From contig NZ_FZON01000049.1 in assembly GCF_900188425.1 (NCBI RefSeq), forward strand, positions 1 through 39,701: a stretch of 39,701 nt of DNA, written 5' to 3'. The notes under the pieces are model-generated. The model worked only from the letters and a program-made list of their open reading frames with translations, had not been told where the DNA came from and made no database searches. The translations under genes and the position numbers were made by a program. The DNA is from Antarctobacter heliothermus (GTDB taxonomy: Bacteria; Pseudomonadota; Alphaproteobacteria; Rhodobacterales; Rhodobacteraceae). This document shows, one piece after another, positions 23,009 through 32,128 of this stretch; position 1 is the first letter of the stretch; the number at the start of each line of letters is the position of its first letter.

Positions 23009-23977
23009 TCAGCCGCCCTTTACACCCGCCACATTGACATAGAGCGCATAGACCGACTGTGCCGCCGCCATGAAAATCCGGCTGTTGGCGCGTCCACCAA
23101 AGCACAGGTTGGCGCAGCGTTCGGGCAGGGCGATGCGGCCGATGGGTCGGCCATCCGGCGCAAAGACCATGACCCCGTCCAGTTCCGGATCGCCCATGCC
23201 CCAGCCGCACCACAGGTTGCCCTCCACATCGCAGCGCATCCCGTCGGGCGTGCCCGGCCCGGCGTCGATCTGAACACGCTTGTTGGACAGGGTGCGCCCG
23301 TCGCTGCCCATATCGTAGGCAAGGATCTTGCGGGTCGGGACGCCGCGCGACTCGACGATGTACAGGATGCCTTCATCCGGTGAAAAGCACAGGCCGTTGG
23401 GGCCAAGGATATCATCGGCGACAACGATTGCTTTCCTTGTTTCCGGATCGAGGCAATAGACGTTCTGGTTCAGTTCCGGCTCTGACCTGTAGCCCTCGTA
23501 GTTGCCCAGAATGCCGAACACCGGGTCCGAGAACCAGATCGAGCCGTCGGATTTGACGATGATGTCATTGGGAGAGTTCAGGGGCTTGCCATCAAAGCTG
23601 TCCATCAGGACGGTGATCGTGCCGTCATATTCCGTCCGGGTGATGCGCCGCCCGCCATGTTCGCAAGAGATCAGGCGCCCCTGCCGGTCCCGCGTGTGGC
23701 CATTGGCAAAATTCGACGGCGCGCGATATTCGCTGACCTGCCCGGTCTCTTCATCCCAGCGCATGATGCGGTTGTTTGGAATATCGCTCCACAACAGGTG
23801 GCGGGCATCGCCGAACCAGACCGGCCCTTCGGACCAGCGCATCCCGGTGGCCAGCCGTTCGACCCCGGCCAAGGGCAGGCGGTACTTGTCAAAGACGGGG
23901 TCCAGCGATTGCACCGCCGGATCGGGATAGCGAGTCGTCGGCGCCCAACCGTTCGGGAAAAGGTCGTTGTCGCTCAC
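23009..23977 (-). CDS. SMP-30/gluconolactonase family protein
   Basis: About 322 residues from a GTG at 23977, preceded by AGGAGA about 7 bases upstream; the longer in-frame start at 24031 lacks one. Six-bladed propeller ligands expected for the family are visible: Glu in RWSEGPVWF, Asn in LNSPNDII, Asn in GPNGLCFSP and Asp in GTPDGMRCD. It is closer to bacterial gluconolactonases than the other SMP-30 protein in this window (1131-2021), and the two are not recent duplicates. It lies 59 bases downstream of the thioesterase gene and may share its transcript. Substrate unknown. Confidence 0.9.
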   Translation of the reverse strand: MSDNDLFPNGWAPTTRYPDPAVQSLDPVFDKYRLPLAGVERLATGMRWSEGPVWFGDARHLLWSDIPNNRIMRWDEETGQVSEYRAPSNFANGHTRDRQGRLISCEHGGRRITRTEYDGTITVLMDSFDGKPLNSPNDIIVKSDGSIWFSDPVFGILGNYEGYRSEPELNQNVYCLDPETRKAIVVADDILGPNGLCFSPDEGILYIVESRGVPTRKILAYDMGSDGRTLSNKRVQIDAGPGTPDGMRCDVEGNLWCGWGMGDPELDGVMVFAPDGRPIGRIALPERCANLCFGGRANSRIFMAAAQSVYALYVNVAGVKGG

Positions 23978-24036
23978 CTGAAATCTCCTGTTCTGCTGCG
24001 CGTGGTGGCGCGGATATTGGGGGCCGGCCAAGCACT

Positions 24037-24555
24037 CTAGCGCTTTTTCAGGGCGATCCCTTGCCCTGCTTGCGAAGGTCGCTCCAGCGTCGCGTGTGCG
24101 GCCAAGACCTGCGCCAGCCGGTCGGCCACCGGCGGCTGCCAGTTTTCGGCGCGGCGCGCATCGAGGTTGAAGCCAAGGAATTTGACCTCATTCGTGGCGC
24201 TGAGATTGCCATTCGCGTCCATCACCCGATGGAACAGGACCAGCCGCTTGGCGTCCACGTCCAACAGGTGTGTCTGAATGGAAAACGCGTCGCCCTCTGC
24301 CAGTTCGCCGGTATAGGTGACGTGGTTTTCGACGATGGCGTATTCATGGCCCTGCCGCCCCTCGATGGTCTGGACCGGCGCGTTGATCCAGTTCCAGAAG
24401 GCCCAGTTTGCCTGATCGCATATGGTCAGGAAATGCGCCATGTTGAGGTGGTGAAATTCATCCACCCAGTCGGGTTTGACGGTGTTGCGGACCAGCACCA
24501 GCGGGGCCGCGATCTCTCCGGTCCAGTCGTGCAGGAAGGTCTCTGTCACCAACAT
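24037..24555 (-). CDS. Hot-dog fold acyl-CoA thioesterase
   Basis: A 172-residue single hot-dog domain of the 4HBT family. TVKPDWVDEFHHLNMAHFL is the start of the central helix region, in which a VDxxxHxN pattern carries the active-site acid, and VTYTGELAEGD and LLDVDAKRLVLFHRVMDANG are the following strands. This layout resembles the thioesterase domain attached to carnitine 3-dehydrogenase, which acts on betainyl-CoA. Its start overlaps the stop of the CaiD-like dehydratase gene by one base, so the two are coupled. Thioesterase assignment is firm; the carnitine link rests on resemblance and neighbour. Confidence 0.8.
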   Translation of the reverse strand: MLVTETFLHDWTGEIAAPLVLVRNTVKPDWVDEFHHLNMAHFLTICDQANWAFWNWINAPVQTIEGRQGHEYAIVENHVTYTGELAEGDAFSIQTHLLDVDAKRLVLFHRVMDANGNLSATNEVKFLGFNLDARRAENWQPPVADRLAQVLAAHATLERPSQAGQGIALKKR

Positions 24556-25337
24556 CAGCGGCCCTTCCAGACGGGATCACGTTTCTCAGAGAAGGAGGCA
24601 ATGCCCTCTGCCGCGTCCGCGCTGGCGTAGATGCTGTCATAGATCGGCAAATCGCCGGACCGCATCCGGGCATAGGCGTCCTGTTCATTCAAGCCGGTGG
24701 TGGCGTGGTCGATTTCCTTTATCGCCTGCAACGACAAGGGGGCAGAGGCGGCGACACGGTCCGCCAGCGCCATCGCGGCGTCCAGCAGGTCAGCGCCGGG
24801 GACAACCGCATTCACCACGCCCCAACGGGCGAGTTCCTCTGCCGTGGCGCGGCGCCCCGTCATCATCATTTCCATCGCCACGGCGCGCGGCAGCAGGCGC
24901 GGCAGGCGGATTGTCCCGCCAGAGTCCGGCACCACTCCGATGGTGGCCTCTGGCAAGCCAAATTCAGCGTGATCCGCCGCTACGATCATGTCCGCCGCCA
25001 AGGCCAGCTCAAACCCGCCGCCCAGCGCCATGCCGTTGACGGCGGCGATCACCGGCTTTTTCAGGCCCCAGAATTCTGTCAGCCCGGCAAAACCGCCGAC
25101 ACCCTGATCGGCATCCGCCGCCTCCCCCTCTGCTGCGGCCTTGAGATCCCAGCCGGCGGAAAAGAACCGCGTGCCGCCGCCGGTGATGATGCCCACCGAC
25201 AGGCCATCATCGTCCTGCAGGGTCTGGAATGCCGCGCCCAGCGCCATGCTGGTGGCCGCCGCGATGGCGTTGGCCTTGGGCCGATCCAAGGTGATCAGCA
25301 GGACACGCCCGTGTCGCTGTGTGGTGACGTCGCTCAT
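24555..25337 (-). CDS. caiD: Enoyl-CoA hydratase family, carnitinyl-CoA dehydratase (CaiD)-like
   Basis: A 260-residue crotonase-fold enzyme. It matches what I know of E. coli CaiD at several stretches: [53 protein letters not shown], and the exact C-terminal ending [10 protein letters not shown]. The oxyanion-hole segments (SAGWDLKA and NGMALGGG) and the Glu in [15 protein letters not shown] are in place. CaiD interconverts crotonobetainyl-CoA and carnitinyl-CoA. No CaiB/CaiC-type CoA transferase or ligase lies in the window. Its ATG overlaps the rmlA stop by four bases (ATGA), an odd partnership, and the thioesterase follows directly. Confidence 0.82.
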   Translation of the reverse strand: MSDVTTQRHGRVLLITLDRPKANAIAAATSMALGAAFQTLQDDDGLSVGIITGGGTRFFSAGWDLKAAAEGEAADADQGVGGFAGLTEFWGLKKPVIAAVNGMALGGGFELALAADMIVAADHAEFGLPEATIGVVPDSGGTIRLPRLLPRAVAMEMMMTGRRATAEELARWGVVNAVVPGADLLDAAMALADRVAASAPLSLQAIKEIDHATTGLNEQDAYARMRSGDLPIYDSIYASADAAEGIASFSEKRDPVWKGR

Positions 25338-26209
25338 GTCTCAACCAATCGTGCAAGGTAGGCACCGTAGCCTGATTTTCCGAACAGCCTCGCACGTTCC
25401 ATTAGCGCGTCGGCGTCGATCCAGCCCTTTTGATAGGCGATCTCTTCGGGGCAGCCAACCTGTTGCCCCTGCCGTTCCGACAGGGTCCGCACAAAATTCC
25501 CAGCGTCCAGCAAGGACGCATGAGTGCCGGTGTCCAGCCAGGCATAGCCCCGGCCCATCTGCTGCACGTTGAGCAGCCCGGCGTGCAGGTACATTTCCAG
25601 CAACGAGGTGATCTCCAGCTCTCCCCGAGGAGAGGGCGTCACCGCGCGGGCGCGTTCGGGGGCAGAGCCATCAAGGAAGTAAAGCCCCGTCACCGCATAG
25701 GGAGATGGCGCTTTCACAGGTTTCTCGATGATGCTGCGCACCGTGCCGTCCGGGCTGAAATCGACCACGCCATAGCGCTCCGGGTCGGCCACCCGATAAC
25801 CAAAGACCGTGCCGCCCACCGCCTGCTCATCCGCCGCGCGCAATTGTTCCGGCAGGCCGTGACCGAAAAAGATGTTGTCCCCCAGCACCATTGCCGACGG
25901 CGCGTCCGCAAGGAACGCCTCTGCCAGAAGGTAAGCCTGCGCCAGCCCGTCCGGAGAGGGCTGTACCACATAGTCCAACGATAGGCCCCACTGGCTGCCA
26001 TCGCCCAGCGTGCGGCGGAACTGGTCCTGATCCTGCGGTGTGGTGATGATACAGATCTCGCGGATGCCGGTCAGCATCAGCACCGACAGCGGGTAGTAGA
26101 TCATCGGCTTGTCGTAGATCGGCAAGAGCTGTTTCGACACGCCCATGGTGATCGGGTACAGCCGTGTGCCCGATCCCCCGGCCAGAATAATGCCCTTGCG
26201 CTGTGTCAT
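25334..26209 (-). CDS. rmlA: Glucose-1-phosphate thymidylyltransferase
   Basis: A 291-residue nucleotidyltransferase, the family's normal length. I chose ATG 26209, about 9 bases after AAGGGG; a longer in-frame extension to 26329 has no family match. [17 protein letters not shown] is the nucleotide-binding loop, followed by [17 protein letters not shown] and VLGDNIFFG. It makes dTDP-glucose from dTTP and glucose 1-phosphate, the first step to dTDP-L-rhamnose. It is divergent from rmlC across 188 bases, and its stop overlaps the CaiD-like gene. The phosphorylase further on at 29028 would release glucose 1-phosphate, its substrate. Confidence 0.96.
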   Translation of the reverse strand: MTQRKGIILAGGSGTRLYPITMGVSKQLLPIYDKPMIYYPLSVLMLTGIREICIITTPQDQDQFRRTLGDGSQWGLSLDYVVQPSPDGLAQAYLLAEAFLADAPSAMVLGDNIFFGHGLPEQLRAADEQAVGGTVFGYRVADPERYGVVDFSPDGTVRSIIEKPVKAPSPYAVTGLYFLDGSAPERARAVTPSPRGELEITSLLEMYLHAGLLNVQQMGRGYAWLDTGTHASLLDAGNFVRTLSERQGQQVGCPEEIAYQKGWIDADALMERARLFGKSGYGAYLARLVET

Positions 26210-26397
26210 GGGTGGTGTGCCCCTTTTGCTCGACGGTTGCGGGTCTGATGCCCGCGCACTCTGACAAGAGTGAGGCAAAATCGGAAACACTCTTGGCCCG
26301 TAGGTGGTGTCCTGTGCCAGACGGGCCACGGTTGCGCCTTACTGTTGCCCGGTCTGCCGTGTAAAACGAAGCGAACGACAGGACCGACGGGGCCCCG

Positions 26398-26967
26398 ATG
26401 CTTGACGTACAACCCACCGCGCTGCCCGGCGTGATGATCCTGACACCGCGCCGGTTTGGCGACGGACGCGGGTTTTTCAGTGAAACCTGGAACCGGCAGC
26501 GTATGGCAGACCACGGGATCCAGATAGAGTTCGTGCAGGACAATCATTCACTATCGGCAGATGTGGACACCATACGGGGCCTGCATTTTCAGGCCCCGCC
26601 GCACGCGCAGGACAAACTGGTGCGCTGCGGGCGCGGACGGCTGTTTGACGTGGCGGTGGATATCCGTGTCGGATCTCCCACTTACGGCAACTGGATCGGA
26701 GTGGAGTTATCGGCAGAAAACGGCAAGCAATTGCTGATCCCGGCGGGGTTCCTGCATGGCTTTGTCACCCGCACCCCGGACACGGAGATCATCTACAAAT
26801 GCTCGGACTACTACGCGCCGGAAACCGAGGGCGCGGTGCGGTTTGACGACCCCAGTATCGGCATCGACTGGGGGCTGACCGGCGCTGCGGTGCTGAGCGA
26901 CAAGGATGCCGAGGCTCCCTCGTTCAAATCCTTTCAAAGCCCGTTCACATGGGAGGGCGCGGCATGA
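26398..26967 (+). CDS. rmlC: dTDP-4-dehydrorhamnose 3,5-epimerase
   Basis: A 189-residue cupin-fold epimerase. [17 protein letters not shown] carries the catalytic His, SFSETWN-type [10 protein letters not shown] the substrate loop, and [25 protein letters not shown] the conserved C-terminal motif. It converts dTDP-4-keto-6-deoxyglucose to the 4-keto-rhamnose form. It is first in the plus-strand rmlC-rmlB-rmlD series, and its stop overlaps the rmlB start by four bases. The divergent region to rmlA contains the imperfect inverted repeat CAGACGGGC / GCCCGGTCTG (26318-26326 and 26347-26356), a possible operator. Confidence 0.95.
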   Translation: MLDVQPTALPGVMILTPRRFGDGRGFFSETWNRQRMADHGIQIEFVQDNHSLSADVDTIRGLHFQAPPHAQDKLVRCGRGRLFDVAVDIRVGSPTYGNWIGVELSAENGKQLLIPAGFLHGFVTRTPDTEIIYKCSDYYAPETEGAVRFDDPSIGIDWGLTGAAVLSDKDAEAPSFKSFQSPFTWEGAA

Positions 26968-28007
26968 AGCTGTTGGTCACAGGCGGCGCCGGGTTCATCG
27001 GCTCTGCCGTGGTGCGCCGGGCGATTGCGCAGGGCCATGATGTGGTCAATCTGGATGCGCTGACCTATGCCGCCTGCCTCGACAATGTCGCCAGCGTGGC
27101 GGGCCACCCCAACTATGCGTTTGAGCAGGCCGATATCCGTGACCGCGCCGCCTTGGATCGAGTATTCGCCGCGCATCAACCCGACGCGGTGATGCACCTG
27201 GCCGCCGAAAGCCATGTGGACAGGTCCATCGACGGGCCGGGCACCTTTATCGACACCAATGTCATGGGCACCTTTCACCTGCTGGAGGCGGCGCGCGCCT
27301 TCTGGACCGGCGCGGGAAAACCTCAGGCGTTTCGCTTTCACCACATCTCGACCGATGAGGTATTCGGCTCTCTGGGACCAGAGGGCCAGTTCACCGAAGA
27401 AACGCCCTACGATCCACGGTCCCCCTATTCCGCGTCCAAGGCCGGGTCTGACCATCTGGTACGCGCCTGGGCCGAGACCTACGGGCTGCCGGTGGTGCTG
27501 ACCAATTGTTCCAATAATTACGGCCCATATCACTTTCCCGAAAAGCTGATCCCGGTGGTGATCCTGAACGCCTTGGCGGGCAAGCCGCTGCCCATCTATG
27601 GCGACGGGTCCAACGTGCGCGACTGGCTGTATGTCGAGGATCACGCAGAGGCGCTGTTGCTGGTCATTACGCGCGGCGCGGTTGGGCGCAGCTATAACAT
27701 CGGTGGCGAGAATGAGCGCACGAACCTGCAACTGGTGCAGACACTCTGCGCAATCCTTGACCGCAAGCGCCCCTTGCCGAAGGGGTCATATTCCGATCTC
27801 ATCCAGTTTGTGACCGACCGCCCCGGACATGACGCCCGCTATGCCATCGACCCCGCCCGCATCCGCATTGAGCTGGGCTGGCAACCTTCGGTGACGGTCG
27901 AGGAAGGGCTGGAAATGACCGTGGACTGGTATCTGGCGAATGAACCCTGGTGGCGCGCCTTGCAGGACCGCCAAGGTGTGGGTCAGCGGTTGGGAGTGAC
28001 CGCGTGA
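26964..28007 (+). CDS. rmlB: dTDP-glucose 4,6-dehydratase
   Basis: A 347-residue extended SDR. The ATG at 26964 overlaps the rmlC stop (ATGA). [10 protein letters not shown] is the NAD motif at about 6-15, STDEVFGSL holds the catalytic Asp-Glu pair, and [10 protein letters not shown] is the YxxxK motif. [15 protein letters not shown] and [17 protein letters not shown] are typical of RmlB. It turns dTDP-glucose into the 4-keto-6-deoxy sugar, the second step of the rhamnose pathway. The gene order C-B-D is common in alphaproteobacteria. Confidence 0.96.
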   Translation: MKLLVTGGAGFIGSAVVRRAIAQGHDVVNLDALTYAACLDNVASVAGHPNYAFEQADIRDRAALDRVFAAHQPDAVMHLAAESHVDRSIDGPGTFIDTNVMGTFHLLEAARAFWTGAGKPQAFRFHHISTDEVFGSLGPEGQFTEETPYDPRSPYSASKAGSDHLVRAWAETYGLPVVLTNCSNNYGPYHFPEKLIPVVILNALAGKPLPIYGDGSNVRDWLYVEDHAEALLLVITRGAVGRSYNIGGENERTNLQLVQTLCAILDRKRPLPKGSYSDLIQFVTDRPGHDARYAIDPARIRIELGWQPSVTVEEGLEMTVDWYLANEPWWRALQDRQGVGQRLGVTA

Positions 28008-28849
28008 TCCTTGTCTTTGGCCGCACCGGGCAGGTCGCGACAGAACTGCGGCGTCTGGGTGACGTTACAGCCCTTGGCCGCGGCGACGCCGATCTGGAAA
28101 ACCCTCAGGCCTGCGCAGACGCCATCCACCAGCACCGCCCCGATATCGTCATCAACGCCGCCGCCTACACCGCCGTGGACCGCGCCGAAGAAGATGAGAC
28201 ACGGGCCACCCTGATCAACGGCACGGCCCCCGCCGCCATGGCCCGCGCCTGCGCGCAAACTGGCGCGGCACTGGTTCATATCTCGACCGACTATGTCTTT
28301 GACGGCACCGGCACAGTCCCCTTTGCGCCAGACGCACCCACCGCGCCGATAAATGTCTATGGACGGTCGAAACTGGCCGGAGAAGCGGCCATTCGCGCGG
28401 CGGGCGGCCCCCATGCCATCCTGCGCACCTCGTGGGTGTTCTCGGCACATGGGACCAACTTCGTGAAAACCATGCTACGGCTGGGGGCGGAACGCGGCCG
28501 GCTGAGCATCGTCGCCGACCAGATCGGTGGCCCGACCTCTGCCGCCGCCATCGCCCGCACCTGCCTGGCCGTGGGTCAGGCGCTGCGCCATGCACCGGAA
28601 AAGTCCGGCACCTATCACCTCTCCGGAGCTCCGAACGTCAGCTGGGCCGATTTCGCCCGCGCGATCTTTGACCGGGCGGGCCTGACCCCAGAGGTTCAGG
28701 ACATCCCAACCAGCGCCTACCCCACGCCTGCCGTGCGCCCGCTGAATTCGCGTCTGGACAACACAAGCCTCACCCGGACGTTCGGGGTGCCGCGCCCCGA
28801 TTGGCGGGCCGATCTGGATCAGGTCTTGCGAGAATTGGCTGCACACTGA
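28004..28849 (+). CDS. rmlD: dTDP-4-dehydrorhamnose reductase
   Basis: A 281-residue extended SDR from GTG 28004, which overlaps the rmlB stop (GTGA). [10 protein letters not shown] is the cofactor loop, [14 protein letters not shown] and [10 protein letters not shown] are typical RmlD motifs, and [10 protein letters not shown] carries the YxxxK pair. It finishes dTDP-L-rhamnose. C-terminal [10 protein letters not shown]-type segment appears as [13 protein letters not shown]. The stop lies inside a 14-base tandem duplication (28841-28867). No glycosyltransferase follows, so the rhamnose acceptor is not visible here. Confidence 0.95.
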   Translation: MILVFGRTGQVATELRRLGDVTALGRGDADLENPQACADAIHQHRPDIVINAAAYTAVDRAEEDETRATLINGTAPAAMARACAQTGAALVHISTDYVFDGTGTVPFAPDAPTAPINVYGRSKLAGEAAIRAAGGPHAILRTSWVFSAHGTNFVKTMLRLGAERGRLSIVADQIGGPTSAAAIARTCLAVGQALRHAPEKSGTYHLSGAPNVSWADFARAIFDRAGLTPEVQDIPTSAYPTPAVRPLNSRLDNTSLTRTFGVPRPDWRADLDQVLRELAAH

Positions 28850-28867
28850 TCACTGCACACTGATCAC
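28841..28867 (+). repeat. Short tandem duplication at the rmlD stop
   Basis: GCACACTGATCACT (28841-28854) is followed directly by GCACACTGATCAC (28855-28867). The first unit contains the rmlD stop codon. It looks like a recent slippage duplication. Confidence 0.75.
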
Positions 28868-28870
28868 GGC

Positions 28871-28936
28871 TTCTTCTCTGTAAAAATACCCCGGGGGTGA
28901 ATGCGCCGTAGGCGCAGAGGGGGCAGCGCCCCCTCC
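28871..28936 (-). repeat. Dispersed intergenic repeat, family A, copy 2
   Basis: Read on the minus strand, this stretch has the same order as copy 1 at 5364-5424: a GGGGGC-GCT-GCCCCC hairpin, a second stem (TGCGCC-TACG-GGCGCA), ACCCCCGGGG, TATTTTT and AGAAGAA. The two copies differ in detail but keep the paired stems, showing conserved folding rather than a recent copy. Confidence 0.6.
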
Positions 28937-29027
28937 CGCCCAACAACCGTGCAATTTGCCTTTTATTCGCGCCGCGATACCCCCGGACTGCTTCCAGATT
29001 GCGTCACCGCTTGCCTATGATGAGGGC

Positions 29028-30794
29028 ATGACCACAGACGAATCCTTTCCCGTGACGCCACCGGCCCAGTTGTCTGCCCGCTTGCGCGCGCTTTTGATGC
29101 GGATCTATCCGGACCGTGACACGGACGAACTGACCGCGCAGGTGATCGACGCCTTCTGGCCCGCCATACCCGCCGCCCGCAAACGCGCGCGCAAACCCGG
29201 AAACACGTTGTGGTCGCAAAAGGATGCACTGCTGATCACCTACGGCGACAGCCTGATCGACGGCTTTTACAAACCGCTGGACCTGTTGCGCGATTTTCTC
29301 AGCAGCCATATGCCCGGCGTGGTGAACGGGGTGCATATCCTTCCGTTCTTTCCCTTCACCTCGGACGATGGTTTTGCCGTCACCGACTATCGCAAGGTCA
29401 ACCCGACGCTGGGCGATTGGCCGGACATCAGCCGGATCGGCGCCGAATGGCACCTGATGTCGGATCTGGTGCTGAACCATGTGTCCAGTCAGGGCACCTG
29501 GTTCAACGCCTACCGGCAGGGACAGGCCCCCTACGACACGTTCTTTTACGAAGCCTCGCCGGACGATGACCTGTCGATGGTGGTGCGCCCGCGCATCACG
29601 CCGCTGCTGCAAGAGGTCGAGACAGCGATGGGCACGCGGCATGTCTGGTGTACCTTCAGCCATGATCAGGTTGATCTGGATTTCCGCAACCCCGAGGTCC
29701 TGCTGGAGATCATCCGCATCATCCGCCTGCATGTGGATGCGGGGGTCAAGATCATCCGGCTGGACGCGGTGGCCTTTGTCTGGAAGGAACCGGGTACGCC
29801 GTCCATTCACCTGCCCAAGACCCATGCCATTGTACAACTGTTGCGCGTGCTGGCCGATTTCGCGGCGGAACCGATTGTCCTGCTGACCGAAACCAATGTC
29901 CCCAAGGCGGAAAACCTCAGCTATTTCGGCCAGCTGAACGAGGCGCACTGGATCTACAACTTTCCGCTGCCGCCGCTGATCCTGCATGCGATGCTGTCGG
30001 GCGACGCGAAATCCCTGTCGAACTGGCAACGGGCGATGCCGCCTGCCCCGCACGGTTGCGCCTATCTGAACTTTTCCGCCAGCCATGACGGTATCGGAAT
30101 GCGCCCCGCCGAAGGGCTGCTGCCGGATGAGGAAATCGCGCGGATGATCCAGACTGTGCAGGAGGCTGGCGGGCTTGCCTCCATGCGGGCGCTGCCGGGG
30201 GGCGGCACAGCGGTTTATGAACTGAACACCACCTTCTTTTCCGCCATGCAGCGCACCTACAAGGGGGACGACGGGAAACAGGTGGACCGGTTCGTCTGTT
30301 CACAGACCATCGTAATGTCGCTGGAGGGCATCCCTGCCTTTTACATCCACGCCATGCTGGCCACGCCCAACGATCTGGAGGGCGTCGCCCGGCGCGGCAT
30401 GAACCGCGCGATCAATCGCCACCGCTGGGACTATTCCGATTTGCAGGAGAAACTTGCCGATCCGGGCAGCGATCCGGCGCGGGTTCTGGCCGCTATGTCA
30501 GACCGCTTGCGGCTGCGATCCCGGCAGGCAGCGTTCCACCCCAATGCGACCAACTTTACGCTGGCGGTGGATGACCGGGTCTTTGCCGTGTGGCGGCAGG
30601 CGCTGGATCGCAGCCAGTCGATCTTTGCGTTGCACAATGTCAGTGCGGAAACGATCGACCTGCCGCCCCGTGCGCTGAACCTGATTGCCGATGAGCATTG
30701 GGTCGACCTGCTGTCCGGAGAGACGCTGCACCCCGAAGAGGACGGCGTCACCCTTGCTCCCTACCAATGCCGGTGGATCACCAACCGGGCCTAG
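29028..30794 (+). CDS. GH13_18 sugar phosphorylase, probable glucosylglycerate phosphorylase
   Basis: A 588-residue sucrose-phosphorylase-like enzyme. The ATG at 29028 follows GAGGG. Catalytic residues: nucleophile Asp246 in IIRLDAVAF, acid/base Glu288 in LLTETNVP, stabiliser Asp354 in FSASHDGIGMRP. YGDSLIDGFYKPL and HILPFFPFTSDDGF are the family's barrel start. Genes making glucosylglycerate (gpgS, gpgP) lie just downstream on the other strand, so the likely reaction is glucosylglycerate plus phosphate to alpha-glucose 1-phosphate and D-glycerate. Sucrose or sucrose-6-phosphate phosphorylase are alternatives, but their partners are absent. It ends 6 bases from the convergent caspase-like gene. 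Confidence 0.85.
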   Translation: MTTDESFPVTPPAQLSARLRALLMRIYPDRDTDELTAQVIDAFWPAIPAARKRARKPGNTLWSQKDALLITYGDSLIDGFYKPLDLLRDFLSSHMPGVVNGVHILPFFPFTSDDGFAVTDYRKVNPTLGDWPDISRIGAEWHLMSDLVLNHVSSQGTWFNAYRQGQAPYDTFFYEASPDDDLSMVVRPRITPLLQEVETAMGTRHVWCTFSHDQVDLDFRNPEVLLEIIRIIRLHVDAGVKIIRLDAVAFVWKEPGTPSIHLPKTHAIVQLLRVLADFAAEPIVLLTETNVPKAENLSYFGQLNEAHWIYNFPLPPLILHAMLSGDAKSLSNWQRAMPPAPHGCAYLNFSASHDGIGMRPAEGLLPDEEIARMIQTVQEAGGLASMRALPGGGTAVYELNTTFFSAMQRTYKGDDGKQVDRFVCSQTIVMSLEGIPAFYIHAMLATPNDLEGVARRGMNRAINRHRWDYSDLQEKLADPGSDPARVLAAMSDRLRLRSRQAAFHPNATNFTLAVDDRVFAVWRQALDRSQSIFALHNVSAETIDLPPRALNLIADEHWVDLLSGETLHPEEDGVTLAPYQCRWITNRA

Positions 30795-30800
30795 CGCGCT

Positions 30801-32027
30801 CTATTGGCCAAAGCCGCGCTGGATATTGCTGAGCAACACGCGCGCTCGTTGGGCGTGCGCGCCGTTGGGATATTGCCCCAGATACAGGCGCAAGCCCGTC
30901 TCGCCGCGTGCGCGGCCCCATGTTGCGGTTTCCTGAGCCGACACGCCATTGCGGGCGGGTTGCCTGACCGGCGGTGTGGCTGCGACAGGGTCTTGCGGCG
31001 CTTGGGCCGCGGCGAGGTCCGCCAATTGCGCAATCTGTGCGGCATCAAGGTAGCCCGTCACATCTGCCCCGTTCCGGTTTTGCCATGCGGCAATCGATCC
31101 GCGCGTGCGCGGGCCAAAAATGCCGTCGATGCCGCGTGTGTCAAAACCCAGTTGCGCCAGATCGCGCTGGATCGCCCTGCGCGCGGTGACGTTCAGCGCC
31201 AGCGCCGCTTCAGTTATGCGTGCCTTTGCCCTGTCCGCGTGCCGCCCCTGTGGGAAACTGTCCAGATAGGCACGATATGCCGCCGCGCTGTCCCCGCCTT
31301 GCGCCCGTTGCCAGGCCAGATCGTCGACCTGCCGCGCCCGGTCACGCGCGGCAGCCTGTTCCGCCTCGGTCGGCGGTCTGACCTCTGTATGTTCCAGCAC
31401 GACAAGGCTGTCCGCTGTATGTCCCGCGATGATCAGGTCATAGCCCTCTGCCGCCTGCGTCAGCCGCGTTCCAGGGTGCGCCATCTCACCGGCGGCGAAC
31501 TGCGCCACCTGATCGGACGGGCCACGGATCACGGTCACACCGTCCGGAATGTCCAGCGTGGCAAGCCCAGAGTCAGGCCCAATGTCAGGCCCCGTTTCGC
31601 CTAGTACCAGAAAGGCGCGGCGCGGGCTTTGCGCCAGAACGTCCAATACGGCGGACAGGGACAGACCCGGCTGCGCGGTCCCTTGTTGCGGACCGGAGGG
31701 CTGCAAGTAGACCCCGTCCGCCCCCTGCGCGAACACGCCCGACAGCACGACGATCAGGGGCGTCTCATCCTCGGAAATGGAGGCGGAAAATGCCCCAACG
31801 GCCTGCGCCATGGCGTCATGCCCACCGTTTGCCAGTGCCTCGACCTCTTGCCCGCGCAGGCGCAGGGCGTGGGCCACCTGCTGCACCTCGGCCGGGCCGA
31901 ACCCCGTCGCGCCATCGCCGGGGGCCGCATTGCCGATAACCAGCGCATCGCCGGTGATGAAGGCCGCAAACGAAGGGCCCGCCACAAGGGCGCCCAATAG
32001 CGCCAGTCCCGCTGTCCACTTTACCAT
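30801..32027 (-). CDS. Secreted caspase-like pseudoenzyme with peptidoglycan-binding domain
   Basis: A 408-residue exported protein; GGAGG lies 6 bases before the ATG at 32027, and residues 1-21 form a signal peptide. Residues about 27-160 have the layout of a bacterial caspase-like (C14) domain: DALVIGNAAPGDG, a VAHALRLRGQEVEALAN helix, PLIVVLSGVFAQGADGVYLQP, and RRAFLVLGETGP. In active family members the third motif is SGHG with the catalytic His, here SGVF (Val98), and the fourth ends in a DACR-type Cys, here GET (Glu144). A peptidoglycan_binding_1 domain is at 280-335, flanked by two YLxxYPxGxHAxxA repeats (245-275 and 370-402). It is probably a non-catalytic cell-envelope protein. Confidence 0.78.
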   Translation of the reverse strand: MVKWTAGLALLGALVAGPSFAAFITGDALVIGNAAPGDGATGFGPAEVQQVAHALRLRGQEVEALANGGHDAMAQAVGAFSASISEDETPLIVVLSGVFAQGADGVYLQPSGPQQGTAQPGLSLSAVLDVLAQSPRRAFLVLGETGPDIGPDSGLATLDIPDGVTVIRGPSDQVAQFAAGEMAHPGTRLTQAAEGYDLIIAGHTADSLVVLEHTEVRPPTEAEQAAARDRARQVDDLAWQRAQGGDSAAAYRAYLDSFPQGRHADRAKARITEAALALNVTARRAIQRDLAQLGFDTRGIDGIFGPRTRGSIAAWQNRNGADVTGYLDAAQIAQLADLAAAQAPQDPVAATPPVRQPARNGVSAQETATWGRARGETGLRLYLGQYPNGAHAQRARVLLSNIQRGFGQ

Positions 32028-32128
32028 GCCATCCTCCGTACCGTCCCGAGTCGCCACTTTGCTTGGCGTTCAAGCAAAGCCTAACGGGTTCGATCCCTCC
32101 CGTCGACGGTGGCGGGTGGTGCGATGGA

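Noticed and set aside
32068-32104. GGGTTCGATCCC-like stretch resembling a tRNA T-arm
   Set aside because: No acceptor, D- or anticodon arms could be built around it, and no CCA end follows.
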